From positions 23,558,681 through 23,622,680 of the forward strand of contig NC_056588.1 in NCBI RefSeq assembly GCF_018340385.1: DNA of 64,000 nt, in the 5' to 3' direction. Every line of letters starts with the position of its first letter. Position 1 is the stretch's first letter. Source of the stretch: Cyprinus carpio. Lineage: Eukaryota > Chordata > Actinopteri > Cypriniformes > Cyprinidae. Both the position numbers and the translations under genes were made by a program. The notes beneath the pieces were generated by a model that saw nothing but the letters and a program-made list of their open reading frames with translations, was not told where the DNA came from and did not search any database. Of the stretch, positions 45,505 to 50,043 are shown piece after piece.

Positions 45505-48402
45505 ATAAAAAAATAATTGTTGAAAACAGCTGAGTAGATTTTTTTCAGGCTTCTTTGATGAATAAAAAAGTTCAGAAGAGCAGCGTTTATCTGAAATATA
45601 ATTTTTTTGTAACATTATAAATGTCTTCATCATTACTTTTGATCAGTTTAAAGCATCCTTGCTAAACAAAAGTATTTAGTTCTATTATTTCCCCCCCAAC
45701 AAAAAATAATTATACTGACTCCAAGCTTTTGAATGGTATATGTATAATGTTACAAAAGATTTTTATTCAAGATAAATGCTGATCTTTGGATCATTCTATT
45801 GGATCTTTCTTACTGTTCAAAACATTTTGACTGGTAGTGTATGTATGTAGCCAATGTATCACACTCATATCACATCTTGTTTTGGATAAGAACAAGTTGC
45901 TTTTTTGGTTTAGATTCCAGTGGCACAGACAGTCCCTGCTGTTGGCCTTGTGCCTCCATCCTTCCCTGTCACCATGGCAATGCCTCCACCAGGCTTTGGT
46001 CCCCCACCACAATTTCTAAGGGCAGGGTTCAATGCCTCACAGCCTCCCCCAGGTGCATGGTTTAAACCTGAACATTTAAGCTTTTAACTGTTTGATGGAT
46101 TAAAAAAAAAACATAAACATCAATCCTTAAATTTATCTTTCACAGGTTATATGGCCACGCCAGGAGTAGGAACATCAGCGGTTGGAACCAGTCTTGCTTC
46201 AGCTCAGACCTGTATGTTAACCAGCCTCTGAAATAAGTTATTCTTATTTTGCATAATGTTGCTTGTGAAATGTTGCCTGTCCTTAAGTTCCCATTTTCAA
46301 GCTCCTAAATGGGCCCTTACCACTCTATCTCCTTTATAGCTCTAGTGCAGCCTTCGCTGCCAACCACTCAAGAGAACAGCAAGGATTCTCCATTTGGAGT
46401 CATGATTCCTCCTGGGAGTTTTATTCCATCAGCAATGCCCGGGGCAGGAGTCTTTAACCCTGTGGGATCTCAGCATCCGCAGAGCAGCACAGACAAAATG
46501 CCTCAGTCGGCTGAAACGATGGAGACAGCTTCTGAGATAACACTACAGGGTAAATGGATTTATAAGTACATTTTACATCGTCAATACAGCAAGCAAACCA
46601 CATAAAACACAAAAGAAGATTTTGATGGTTTTTGTAGCAATTCAGTGACTTGTTCATATGACTTGTGGTGCTAATCCTGGCATTGATGCATCTGCGTGCT
46701 AATCTAAACCTGGTTGCTATTGATATTTTAGAGGTTTGGTGGAGAGGAAGATTACCGTTGAGCATATTTACATTTACAACAATGTGAAGTATTTTGTGTT
46801 TATCTGTGTACTCTGGGTAATTTGTTCCCCTTTTCTTTTTTTTTTTTAGGAATGCAAAATGCTGTGCGCAGTGGAATGGGTCTGCTGGGTATGCACCCTT
46901 CTGCATCTCTAACACATCCTCTCTCTGGCCAGAGGATGGCAGGGCTGCTTCCCCTGGAACTGCGACCCAACCTGCTCCAGGGACCTGGGGGCCGCTTCCC
47001 CCTGCTCATGCAGCCAGGCCTTGCACATCAGACCAACAATGTCCTGGATGCTTCACTTCAAGCCCAAGCCCGTGTTCGGGTTCCATTCTCTCAAATGGAG
47101 CAGTTCAACCGTGCTGAAGGCACTTTTCCAAGGGCACCTAACCCCTCATCTGCTGGAGCTGACAGCCTGGCCAAGGCCGATAATGAGACACCACCCAGGT
47201 CAGATTCCCAGCAAGAAGGAGATCAGGACTATCGCTTTCCACCTCCAGAGAAGCAGAGCACGGGGTTGTTGAAGACCCCACCTTTGGAGATGCGTACTGA
47301 ACCTGTGCCTGCCAGACCACCTTTATTAGAACGACCTCCAAGAACAGTCATGCAAGCTGAAGGTCGAGAAGGTAGACGAGAAAATATGTCAGGAGGTTTC
47401 AGGGCAGAAAGTCGCTGGGGACCACCCAGGGGGGACTTCGATGAGCGAGACATGAGGGGGATGTCTGCTGGACCTCCAAAGGGTTTTCAGGAGGATCGTT
47501 CCAACCCTAACTTTCAGAATCGTTTTGAGGGCCGCAGCGGAAGTTCATCAGGACCTGCTTGGAATCGTGGAACTGGGCCTTCTTTTAACACTAACATGCA
47601 CCAGGACTATGATGATCGTCGCAGACCTTGGGAAAGGCAGAAGGACCGAGATGACAGGGACATAGACTTCCGGGGCGAAATGAATGGCAATCGTCATAGC
47701 CGGGAGCGAGACAGAGAACGTGAAAGGGAGAGGGACAGGAATCGGGAACGTGAATGCGGCAGAGAGCGGAATCGTGAGAGAGACCGAGAACGGGATCGTG
47801 AAAGGGACAGAGAGAGGGAGAACGAGAAGGACAAAGAGCGGGAACGGAAATGCTGGACTCCCCTTTCATCACAATTTCAACCTCAACCACTGCTTCCCAA
47901 ATCTCAACCGCTGCTCCCTCTGCCGACCCCCTTGGTTGCTCTGCCTGAAGCACAAGAACAAGTGCAAATTAACTCACCATCTCTGCCGGTGCCCCAACAC
48001 CAGCCTCATCCAGAACCACAACCAACAGAACCAGATGCTAAACCACAACCAGAGGTAACGCCAGAGCTACAGTCACAGCCCAAGTCACTCAGCTCCGCTG
48101 AAGAGATGGCAAGTAGTCAAGAGCAGGAGGAAACTTCACGTATCAATGGAATGGAGACCGATTCAAAACCTCAATTAAACATTTTGGAACCTGCGTCCCA
48201 GACCGCTACAGAGCCCTCTCGTAGCCCCTCTCCATCCCTTACCTCCACACCCACCTGCTTCCAGAATGAGCCCTTGAAAGGAAAGAAGACCCCAGAAATG
48301 TCTGTTTCCTCATCTGTGGATGCAGACACTGAACAGACTGGGCCAAAGGTGAACGCTGAGACTGAACCTGAGCTAGAGAAAACAGACACTGAGGAAACAT
48401 AA
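4634..48402 (+). CDS. scaf8: SCAF8, SR-related and CTD-associated factor 8 (complete, 20 coding exons)
   Basis: SCAF8 is a nuclear RNA-processing factor that binds the phosphorylated CTD of RNA polymerase II. With its paralogue SCAF4 it is known to restrain premature use of early poly(A) sites. The coding parts join as 4634-4663, 6159-6242, 35200-35244, 35897-36058, 36159-36315, 37567-37676, 37756-37932, 38020-38099, 38182-38302, 38414-38545, 39732-39841, 39924-40117, 43911-44011, 44268-44381, 44483-44639, 44966-45096, 45914-46052, 46146-46211, 46340-46549 and 46850-48402. The sum is 3,873 nt, or 1,290 residues plus stop, close to human SCAF8 (about 1,270). The N-terminus MEAVKAFNGELYSLNEYKPP and the RRM match SCAF8 rather than SCAF4, which begins MDAVNAFNQEL. 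All introns are GT-AG and phases agree. The start has a strong context (A at -3, G at +4). The far C-terminal half is the least conserved part. Confidence 0.96.
4664..6158 (+). other. scaf8: scaf8 intron 1
   Basis: This intron holds CpG-containing DNA at its start, a fragment of a GGTTCTTT-type MITE around 5360-5480, (TA)n microsatellites at 5690-5732 and 6042-6071, and otherwise no recognised feature. Confidence 0.8.
5690..5732. repeat. (TA)n microsatellite in intron 1
   Basis: About 20 TA units lie in AT-rich DNA. Confidence 0.95.
6159..6242 (+). CDS. scaf8: scaf8 coding exon 2 (residues 11-38, CID)
   Basis: The 28 codons follow acceptor TTTTTTCAG and end at donor GTAAGT. They encode the CID segment LYSLNEYKPPISKAKMTQIT followed by KSAIKAIK, near-identical to vertebrate SCAF8. 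A 29-kb intron follows. Confidence 0.95.
6528..6632 (-). mobile_element. Possible tRNA-derived SINE fragment
   Basis: On the minus strand the sequence contains GATAGCCTTGTGGTTACACC, resembling a pol III A box, and about 45 bases later GTTTGATTCCC, resembling a B box. This spacing is typical of a tRNA-like SINE head. The body and tail are not clear. Confidence 0.4.
8134..8430. mobile_element. hAT-like terminal fragment (TAGGGTTGTCACGATACC)
   Basis: The end TAGGGTTGTCACGATACC with internal ATACCA/ATCGCGATACC motifs is a common fish hAT-type terminus. The opposite terminus was not found, so only a partial copy, later interrupted by the element at 8430, is supported. Confidence 0.5.
8430..8735. 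mobile_element. hAT-like fragment, GTGTTTCCCACAGACTTACA family
   Basis: It starts with GTGTTTCCCACAGACTTACA and continues with the internal block CTGCCAGCAGGAGGTGC, TTTATCAGGCATTATATGAA and AAGACAGTCGGTTCCCTTCA. The same internal blocks occur in the copies at 23421 and 25032. No right terminus is seen. Confidence 0.6.
11864..11958 (+). other. Exon-like GC-rich island in intron 2
   Basis: A pyrimidine tract (CTCTTTCCCCTTCCCTCAG) is followed by 95 nt much richer in GC than its surroundings and then by CTTAG|GTAGGA. Two of the three forward frames are open. One reads SSPSSPKALKVKQEDGARES and then FKEIREPLTSL, with a VKQE sumoylation-like motif. The length is not a multiple of three. It could be a cryptic or alternative exon, an exon from another gene carried in by rearrangement, or a conserved noncoding element. 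I do not recognise the peptide. Confidence 0.3.
13441..14327. mobile_element. TTAA-flanked inverted-repeat element
   Basis: The ends AGCTCCAGTATGTGAC and, on the other strand, AGCTCCAATATGTAGG are inverted repeats, flanked by TTAA on both sides (13437-13440 and 14328-14331). A TTAA target points to a piggyBac-type transposase, but no coding sequence is present. Length is 887 bp. Confidence 0.7.
14332..15344. other. Intron 2 stretch without a recognised gene
   Basis: This is AT-rich DNA with a T-run near 14906 and no terminal inverted repeats or open frames that I can support. Confidence 0.6.
15345..15487. mobile_element. Partial palindromic MITE (TTTTTGGGTGAACTATCCCT end)
   Basis: The right end reads TTTTTGGGTGAACTATCCCT before TTAA at 15488-15491. 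The other half is degenerate (GAACTATTTGGTTACCC). The family recurs at 17343, 19075, 44719, 53736 and 60096. Confidence 0.65.
16529..17176. mobile_element. Inverted-repeat MITE with GCTATGTTTACATGCAC ends
   Basis: The left end GCTATGTTTACATGCAC and right end GTGCATGTAAACATAGC are perfect inverted repeats. CACTG directly repeats on each side (16524-16528 and 17177-17181). The interior has many TCGGATTGA/CGATC motifs. A 203-codon minus-strand frame crosses it but resembles no protein. Superfamily is not assigned. Confidence 0.75.
17343..17480. mobile_element. Partial palindromic MITE (GTAGTGCACCCAAAAATT)
   Basis: After TTAA (17339-17342) the sequence GGGGTAGTGCACCCAAAAATT followed by TACTCACCATCATGTC is the left half of the family described at 44719. 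The right end is eroded. Confidence 0.55.
17736..18307. mobile_element. Inverted-repeat element with CAGGGGTGCAC ends
   Basis: The left end CAGGGGTGCACAGGTGC and right end TATGTGCACCCCTG are inverted repeats. The CAG...CTG ends resemble hAT elements. No matching 8-bp target duplication was found. It contains a (GT)n tract at 18182-18206. Confidence 0.55.
19075..19270. mobile_element. Degenerate palindromic MITE
   Basis: GTTAAAGGAATAATTCAACC then TTTACTCACCCTCGGG matches the left half of the TTAA-flanked MITE family at 44719. The right half is not clear. Confidence 0.45.
19304..19400 (-). mobile_element. Possible non-LTR tail fragment
   Basis: AGTTCAAGTTCAAGTGAGCT TTATTGTC is the reverse complement of a microsatellite-like retroelement tail (ACTTGAACTTGAA). 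The rest is too short to classify. Confidence 0.35.
20204..21271. mobile_element. Inverted-repeat element with GTGTTAATTT ends
   Basis: The left end GTGTTAATTTTGTCAGC is inverted against GAAATTAACAC at the right. The interior repeats TTTTAGTC motifs (for example TTTTAGTCGACTAAAAGTC near 20306), which are typical of one fish DNA-transposon family. No target-site duplication is evident. Confidence 0.5.
21282..22649. mobile_element. hAT-like element with CAGGGCTCGAAATT ends
   Basis: CAGGGCTCGAAATTAAC at the left is inverted against GTCACAATTTCGAGCCTTG at the right. TGATGCA occurs at both junctions but overlaps the left terminus, so the target duplication is only tentative. Inside are GTGCTCC/GGAGCACC motifs and a composite (TG)n(TA)n microsatellite at 21655-21751. 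No transposase frame survives. Confidence 0.6.
21655..21751. repeat. Composite (TG)n/(TA)n/(GATATA)n microsatellite
   Basis: The run begins TGTGTG, changes to TATATA with GATATAGATA interruptions, and ends in about 15 TA units. It produces long spurious Ile/Tyr frames on both strands. Confidence 0.95.
23262..23420. mobile_element. hAT-like terminus TAGGGCTGGGCGATATGG
   Basis: TAGGGCTGGGCGATATGG is the same terminus as on the complete elements at 30334 and 31819. The far end was not found within the next kilobases, so only a left-end fragment interrupted by the element at 23421 is supported. Confidence 0.5.
23421..23830. mobile_element. hAT-like copy, CAGTGTTTCCCACAGACTTC family
   Basis: It begins ACAGTGTTTCCCACAGACTT and shares internal blocks (CTGCCAGCAGGAGGC, TTTATCAGGCATTATAGG, AAGACAGTCAGTTCCCTTCA) with the copies at 8430 and 25032. 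A right terminus was not identified. Confidence 0.6.
24388..25630. mobile_element. Large palindromic element split by a hAT insertion
   Basis: The left arm (about 24388-24735) and the right arm (about 24835-25031 plus 25480-25630) are reverse complements over several hundred bases. Examples are GGATTGCAGAACTT at 24552 against AAGTTCTGCAATCC at 25003, and TTCATCCAAAT at 24422 against ATTTGGATGAA near 25585. The centre is roughly 100 bp. The hAT copy at 25032-25479 interrupts only the right arm. Outer termini are approximate and no coding region is seen. Confidence 0.75.
25032..25479. mobile_element. Complete nonautonomous hAT-like element (448 bp)
   Basis: The left end CAGTGTTTCCCACA is inverted against TGTGTGGGAAACCCT at the right, and the 8-bp duplication GGGTACAG flanks it (25024-25031 and 25480-25487). 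The opposite arm of the host palindrome keeps the uninterrupted site (GTACATACTGTACACATAC), which independently confirms the insertion. Confidence 0.85.
26311..27661. mobile_element. hAT-like element with TAGAGGTGGGAATC end
   Basis: The left end TAGAGGTGGGAATC with TATTGCGATTTTAAATATAT inside pairs loosely with a right end reading, on the other strand, TAGGGCGTGGG then TGGATTGATGCAGC. A C-run of about 15 lies near the right end. Flanking octamers do not match, so the copy is old or chimeric. It contains a 44-bp tandem duplication at 26681-26764. Confidence 0.5.
28440..28650. mobile_element. Foldback-element fragment
   Basis: CTCAACAAGGCTACATTTAT TTAG to GCTGATGTGCTGCTCAATAT is one arm of the family at 1895, with the diagnostic TTTCAGCATCATTACTCCAG. 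Confidence 0.65.
29549..31806. mobile_element. Possible hAT-like outer element containing a nested copy
   Basis: CAGGGCTCCAGACTAATATT at the left is inverted against GTCACAATCTGGAGCCCTG at the right, the same layout as 21282-22649. The element at 30334-31277 sits inside. Flanking octamers do not match, so the pairing is tentative. Confidence 0.4.
30334..31277. mobile_element. Nonautonomous hAT element with perfect 8-bp duplication (944 bp)
   Basis: The left end TAGTGTTGGGCGATATGG is inverted against a right end that reads TAGGGCTGTGCTGATAG on the other strand. The octamer ATACATTC is duplicated exactly (30326-30333 and 31278-31285). An 8-bp duplication and TAG...CTA ends indicate hAT. No transposase is encoded. 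Confidence 0.85.
31819..32036. mobile_element. Short hAT MITE with perfect 8-bp duplication (218 bp)
   Basis: The left end TTGGGCTGGGCGATATATCG is inverted against GCGATATATGGCCCAGCCCTA. CTAGAAAT is duplicated exactly (31811-31818 and 32037-32044). It uses the same type of terminus as 30334-31277 but is much shorter. Confidence 0.88.
33058..33160. mobile_element. hAT-like terminus AGGGATGTAACGATTCG
   Basis: AGGGATGTAACGATTCG with repeated ACGATTCGATT is a common fish transposon end. The partner end was not found. Confidence 0.4.
33878..34518. mobile_element. TTAA-flanked inverted-repeat element (641 bp)
   Basis: GCCTGGAACACACCAAGCCG at the left is inverted against CGGCTTGGTGTGTTCCAGGC at the right. 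TTAA flanks it (33874-33877 and 34519-34522). The interior is unusually GC-rich with many GTCGG/CCGAC motifs. No coding sequence is present. Confidence 0.75.
35200..35244 (+). CDS. scaf8: scaf8 coding exon 3 (residues 39-53, CID)
   Basis: This 45-nt exon encodes FYKHVVQSVEKFIQK. It lies between acceptor CTTTTTCAG and donor GTCAGT. It continues the CID helix exactly in phase after exon 2, although the two are 29 kb apart. Confidence 0.95.
35245..35896 (+). other. scaf8: scaf8 intron 3
   Basis: This 652-bp intron is AT-rich. I see no repeat family or gene in it. Confidence 0.85.
35897..36058 (+). CDS. scaf8: scaf8 coding exon 4 (residues 54-107, CID core)
   Basis: The exon encodes 54 residues beginning CKPEYKVPGLYVVDSIVRQS. 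The LYVVDSIVR stretch, with Tyr64 and Asp67, is the signature of CTD-interaction domains; residues of this motif contact the polymerase CTD in family members. Acceptor is GTGTGTAG and donor GTGCGT; both junctions are phase 0. Confidence 0.96.
36159..36315 (+). CDS. scaf8: scaf8 coding exon 5 (residues 108-160, end of CID)
   Basis: The exon encodes SKIVRVLNLWQKNNVFKSDI and the last CID helix (QPLLDMAAG), then a Ser/Thr/Pro linker. It ends with one base of a split Ala codon before donor GTAAGT. Confidence 0.95.
36316..37566 (+). other. scaf8: scaf8 intron 5
   Basis: This 1.25-kb intron carries GCAGGGCCAGATTAAGACC at 36417, which resembles a hAT-type left end without a recognised partner, and a short (TGTC)n run near 37286. 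Nothing else was recognised. Confidence 0.75.
37567..37676 (+). CDS. scaf8: scaf8 coding exon 6 (residues 160-196)
   Basis: The exon encodes ATPANIVQSLPDWASQISNT followed by DTVAAVAQILQSPQGQQ. Its acceptor, ACTCCAG, is preceded by a short, interrupted pyrimidine tract. A second AG nine bases downstream (37574-37575) would keep the frame. Donor is GTTAGA, weaker than consensus. Confidence 0.88.
37756..37932 (+). CDS. scaf8: scaf8 coding exon 7 (residues 197-255, Gln-rich)
   Basis: The exon has 59 codons rich in Gln, Leu and Ala, including LQQLVQSLQMQQQKPQPSLL and the run AAAAAN, as in vertebrate SCAF8. Acceptor is TTTCTAG and donor GTGAGA; both junctions are phase 0. Confidence 0.94.
38020..38099 (+). 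CDS. scaf8: scaf8 coding exon 8 (residues 256-282)
   Basis: The exon encodes KLLGQFDFGNDSEHNEDSKK and DATTSQ, then two bases of a split Leu codon. Donor is GTATGT and acceptor GTTGTAG. The acidic FDFGNDSEH motif matches the SCAF8 linker. Confidence 0.92.
38182..38302 (+). CDS. scaf8: scaf8 coding exon 9 (residues 282-322)
   Basis: The exon encodes LPVVPESINSSIFHQLAEHL and a Gln/His-rich helix ending in HHQQK. It is predicted helical and Gln-rich, like the same region in other vertebrates. Acceptor is CCTCTCAG and donor GTACAT. Confidence 0.93.
38414..38545 (+). CDS. scaf8: scaf8 coding exon 10 (residues 323-366)
   Basis: The exon encodes a low-complexity linker with SMTMEGQDDIFGPENSAPPG and the conserved IDDSIDNQQQ. 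Acceptor is TTTTTGACAG and donor GTATGA; both junctions are phase 0. The following intron carries a transposon. Confidence 0.9.
38687..39664. mobile_element. Inverted-repeat element in scaf8 intron 10
   Basis: GCTTTTCCACTGTTGGGCC at the left is inverted against GGCCCAACAGTGGAAACGC at the right (one mismatch in 19). It fills most of the intron (38546-39731), ending 67 bp before exon 11. No clear target duplication was found. Confidence 0.7.
39732..39841 (+). CDS. scaf8: scaf8 coding exon 11 (residues 367-403, acidic then RS)
   Basis: The exon encodes DMDIDEGQDTVDEELFEAEE, a strongly conserved acidic block, then the beginning of the RS region (TRSRTRSRSRS). It ends in phase 2 before donor GTTGGT. 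Confidence 0.94.
39924..40117 (+). CDS. scaf8: scaf8 coding exon 12 (residues 403-468, RS domain)
   Basis: The exon encodes the Arg/Ser-rich, basic domain (SPKRRRSRSRSGSRKRKHRK and following), then the charged segment REREKERQKKGLPPIRSRVL that leads into the RRM. It probably carries nuclear-localisation and phosphorylation sites. Acceptor is CTCCCCAG and donor GTAAGA; it ends in phase 1. Confidence 0.95.
40370..41555. mobile_element. Nested hAT-like element in scaf8 intron 12
   Basis: The left end CAGACCTGCCAGTCTG is inverted against TTGGCAGGTCT at the right. GCATTTG is repeated on both sides (40363-40369 and 41556-41562). The flanks CCTAAAACAGTCGCATTTG and TGACCAAAAATATTAATTTG read as one interrupted older repeat. 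Confidence 0.65.
41717..41887 (+). pseudogene. Exon-like coding remnant in intron 12 (unidentified)
   Basis: An ATG-initiated open stretch of 57 codons (MRIKVLVEKQSSTLLNTSVD...AELNVQQ) ends exactly at a good donor, ACAG|GTAAAG. It lies inside transposon-derived DNA on the same strand as scaf8. It could be the first exon of a transposase-type gene or chance. No domain was recognised. Confidence 0.3.
42515..43291. mobile_element. Nonautonomous hAT element with perfect 8-bp duplication (777 bp)
   Basis: TAGAGGCCTTCTCGGGTCC at the left is inverted against GGACCCATGAAGACCTCTA at the right. GCCCAAAC is duplicated exactly (42507-42514 and 43292-43299). The interior has many AACCCGA-type motifs and no transposase frame. 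Confidence 0.88.
43911..44011 (+). CDS. scaf8: scaf8 coding exon 13 (residues 468-501, RRM part 1)
   Basis: The exon encodes the first strand and helix of the RRM. RNP2 is LWVGQV (residues 473-478), followed by DKKATQQDLTNLFEEFGQIE. It is near-identical to vertebrate SCAF8. Acceptor is CTCTTTCAG and donor GTAAGT. Confidence 0.96.
44268..44381 (+). CDS. scaf8: scaf8 coding exon 14 (residues 502-539, RRM part 2)
   Basis: The exon encodes MIPPRGCAYICMVHRQDAYR and the second RRM helix. RNP1 is RGCAYICM (residues 506-513). Acceptor is TTTCCCTAG and donor GTATGT; both junctions are phase 0. Confidence 0.96.
44483..44639 (+). CDS. scaf8: scaf8 coding exon 15 (residues 540-592, RRM end and conserved extension)
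   Basis: The exon finishes the RRM (IAWALNKG) and encodes the highly conserved extension YKQFWDVDLGVTYIPWEKVK and the acidic DDLDDFAEGGMIDQETVN. Acceptor is TTGCAG and donor GTGAGA; it ends in phase 1. Confidence 0.96.
44719..44940. mobile_element. TTAA-flanked palindromic MITE in scaf8 intron 15 (222 bp)
   Basis: AGGTATACTCCATCCAAAAT is inverted against ATTTTGCGGTGGAGTAACCCT, with TTAA on both sides (44715-44718 and 44941-44944). Internal arms such as GTTCGTCTTCGGA and TCCGAAGACGAAC make almost the whole element a hairpin. It ends 25 bp before exon 16. Confidence 0.82.
44966..45096 (+). CDS. scaf8: scaf8 coding exon 16 (residues 592-635)
   Basis: The exon starts with EWESQRN and continues as a Thr/Glu/Ala linker ending in TMMPIQ. 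Acceptor is ATGATGCAG and donor GTATGA. A palindromic MITE ends 25 bp upstream of this exon. Confidence 0.92.
45301..45841. mobile_element. Foldback element in scaf8 intron 16
   Basis: The diagnostic TTTTAGCATCATTACTCCAG, the end TTTGACTGGTAGTGTA at 45826-45841 and a 32-base A run near 45470 mark a copy of the family at 1895. It ends 72 bp before exon 17. Confidence 0.75.
45914..46052 (+). CDS. scaf8: scaf8 coding exon 17 (residues 636-682, Pro-rich)
   Basis: The exon encodes IPVAQTVPAVGLVPPSFPVT and AMPPPGFGPPPQFLRAGFNA, the proline-rich region expected after the RRM in SCAF8. It lies just downstream of a foldback repeat in the preceding intron. Donor is GTGCAT; it ends in phase 1. Confidence 0.93.
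46146..46211 (+). CDS. scaf8: scaf8 coding exon 18 (residues 682-704)
   Basis: This 66-nt exon has phase 1 at both ends. It encodes GYMATPGVGTSAVGTSLASA and QT. Acceptor is TTTCACAG and donor GTATGT. Its length is a multiple of three, so skipping it would keep the frame. Confidence 0.9.
46340..46549 (+). CDS. scaf8: scaf8 coding exon 19 (residues 704-774)
   Basis: The exon encodes SLVQPSLPTTQENSKDSPFG, VMIPPGSFIPSAMPGAGVFN and an acidic end (MPQSAETMETASEITLQG). Acceptor is CCTTTATAG and donor GTAAAT. Phase is 1 at both ends and the length (210 nt) is a multiple of three. Confidence 0.92.
46850..48402 (+). CDS. scaf8: scaf8 coding exon 20 (residues 774-1290, C-terminal region and stop)
   Basis: This large terminal exon encodes 517 residues. 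It contains GMGLLGMHP, a proline-rich part, the block QQEGDQDYRFPPPE, WGPPRGDFDERD and YDDRRRPWERQKDRDDRDID, all recognisable from vertebrate SCAF8. Arg-Glu/Arg-Asp dipeptides then run from about residue 1058 to 1106, followed by a Gln/Pro-rich stretch and an acidic end (EKTDTEET). The tandem GILGVQPPN-type repeats of mammalian SCAF8 are not present. Acceptor is a long T tract ending TTTTTTTAG; the stop is TAA. Confidence 0.94.
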
Positions 48403-49125
48403 TCATCACTCAGTAGGTAAAAGATCATTTTGTATAGTCATCTCTGTAATCGTTTTGAAAGCTCTCACAGGACTCACTCAGTTCGCTAGATTATAGCAGA
48501 AATCTTAACAAATTATTCTTACCTCTCAAGCTTCAAATGTATATGCATTCTAGGCTGCTCACACTATAGGATCTAAATGGTAGGTGTGATTTTAATATTT
48601 TATTTTATTCCCTGTTTTAGTTTTTAATGCAGCCCCATTGTTTTAACTAGGTGTTTTTTCTCTCATGACACTTGCTTGGCAAAATATTATGTAGCCTAAT
48701 TGTAAATGCTGGAGGAAAAGAGGTTTGACCTTCCTATGGAAGCGTGTAAGGATTCTGGCTGTTTCCTTTGGATTGATTGAATTACTTTGAAACAGAACTG
48801 GCTTGTTTTGTCTTTTCTTTATAAAACTGCAGCTGCGAAATTTGAATGAATGCTTCTGTGGTGTCTAATGCTTCTTGTCTCTAAAGCAGATTATACGTAA
48901 ATCAAATACAGTGAGAAGAGTACTGCGTTTTAGTTGCTTTGAAAAGGAACCTTTACAAAAAAAAAAAAAATTAACTACGATGTATTATCCAAATATTAAA
49001 TGTCTGTGAATTTTCTTCATCAAACTTCCATGGAAATACAAGAGCTCAGAAAAGGCGATCAAAGGAAATATAGATGTTGGGTGAAATCTGTTTTAGTTTC
49101 AAATAAACATGCTCTGATTGATAAA
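48403..49125 (+). other. scaf8: scaf8 3' UTR (approximate end)
   Basis: This AT-rich stretch runs from the stop codon to about 20 nt beyond the first well-placed AATAAA. It contains an A-run near 48957. No open frame or repeat family was recognised. The end is inferred from the poly(A) signal only. Confidence 0.6.
49102..49107 (+). promoter_or_regulatory. Poly(A) signal AATAAA
   Basis: A canonical AATAAA lies 700 nt after the stop, and a GU-rich stretch (TGTGTTTTGTGTC at 49139-49151) follows 32 nt later. This is the arrangement expected for a vertebrate cleavage site near 49120-49130. Downstream sites cannot be excluded. Confidence 0.65.
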
Positions 49126-49696
49126 AATTCTTTAGGACTGTGTTTTGTGTCAAGAAGAGAAGCCATCTGCACACAAACCATTAAAGGCATGAGCCAAGTG
49201 ATAATGGCCCAAGTGTCGTGGATGGGATGAAATGTTTTGTGAACTGATCTACATTTTGGGTGGTCACCAGATGTTTGTCTATATGCTGTTAGGTTTGCGT
49301 TTAGAACTCTGCTCTAACTCCCTTTTACACAACAGAGCAGCTATGAATGCCGCATTAAGTCTTTAATGCGTTGGAAATATGTCATGCATCAATTTTGATA
49401 CAGCTCCACTTGTCTTACACACACATCAGATATATCAAGCATACACTGCCATTGTTCAGTCACACAAAACAGTTTACCCAGACATAAATGCTGTCCTCTG
49501 AACCTAATAGAATGTTAACCACCTTTATTTTCACCAAAACGGAGTTATTACAGTCTGTTGCAGTTACTTCACGGAGTCATTTATTTACAGGAATGGGGGA
49601 AAAGAAAAAATAGATAGCAAATTTATAAATGAGTTTTTTTCATTGTGAATATATTGACTAATTTAAAGTATGTGTACTTCTAAAGTTTATTGCTCC

Positions 49697-49732
<36 letters not shown>

Positions 49733-50000
49733 GATGTAGGCCTACTTTTATATAAAATTCTTTATAAAAAGTGGTGTCCAGTTTACTAATTACTTGAATT
49801 TTAAGAATCAGTCAGATTCAAACATCAGTGTCAATGACTCACAGATCTGAGTTGAATTAAAAACTCACTTTAAAAAATAAATAAAAATAAATTCTGTTTC
49901 ACTGTGTAAATCAAAAAGAACAGATACCCATTACTAGTAGTTCCTGAGGTATCCATTTATTTAGTGACTGCTTGACATTGTCAGTGCAGTTCTGCAGTAG

Positions 50001-50043
<43 letters not shown>

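Noticed and set aside
47591..48058. Open frames on both strands inside scaf8 exon 20
   Set aside because: They are shadows of the Arg/Glu/Asp-repeat coding region in other frames.
4634..48402. Assignment to the paralogue SCAF4
   Set aside because: The N-terminus and the RRM flank (VCSTTLWVGQVDKKATQQDL, YKQFWDVDLGVTYIPWEKVK) follow SCAF8, and the SCAF4-type start MDAVNAFNQEL is not present.
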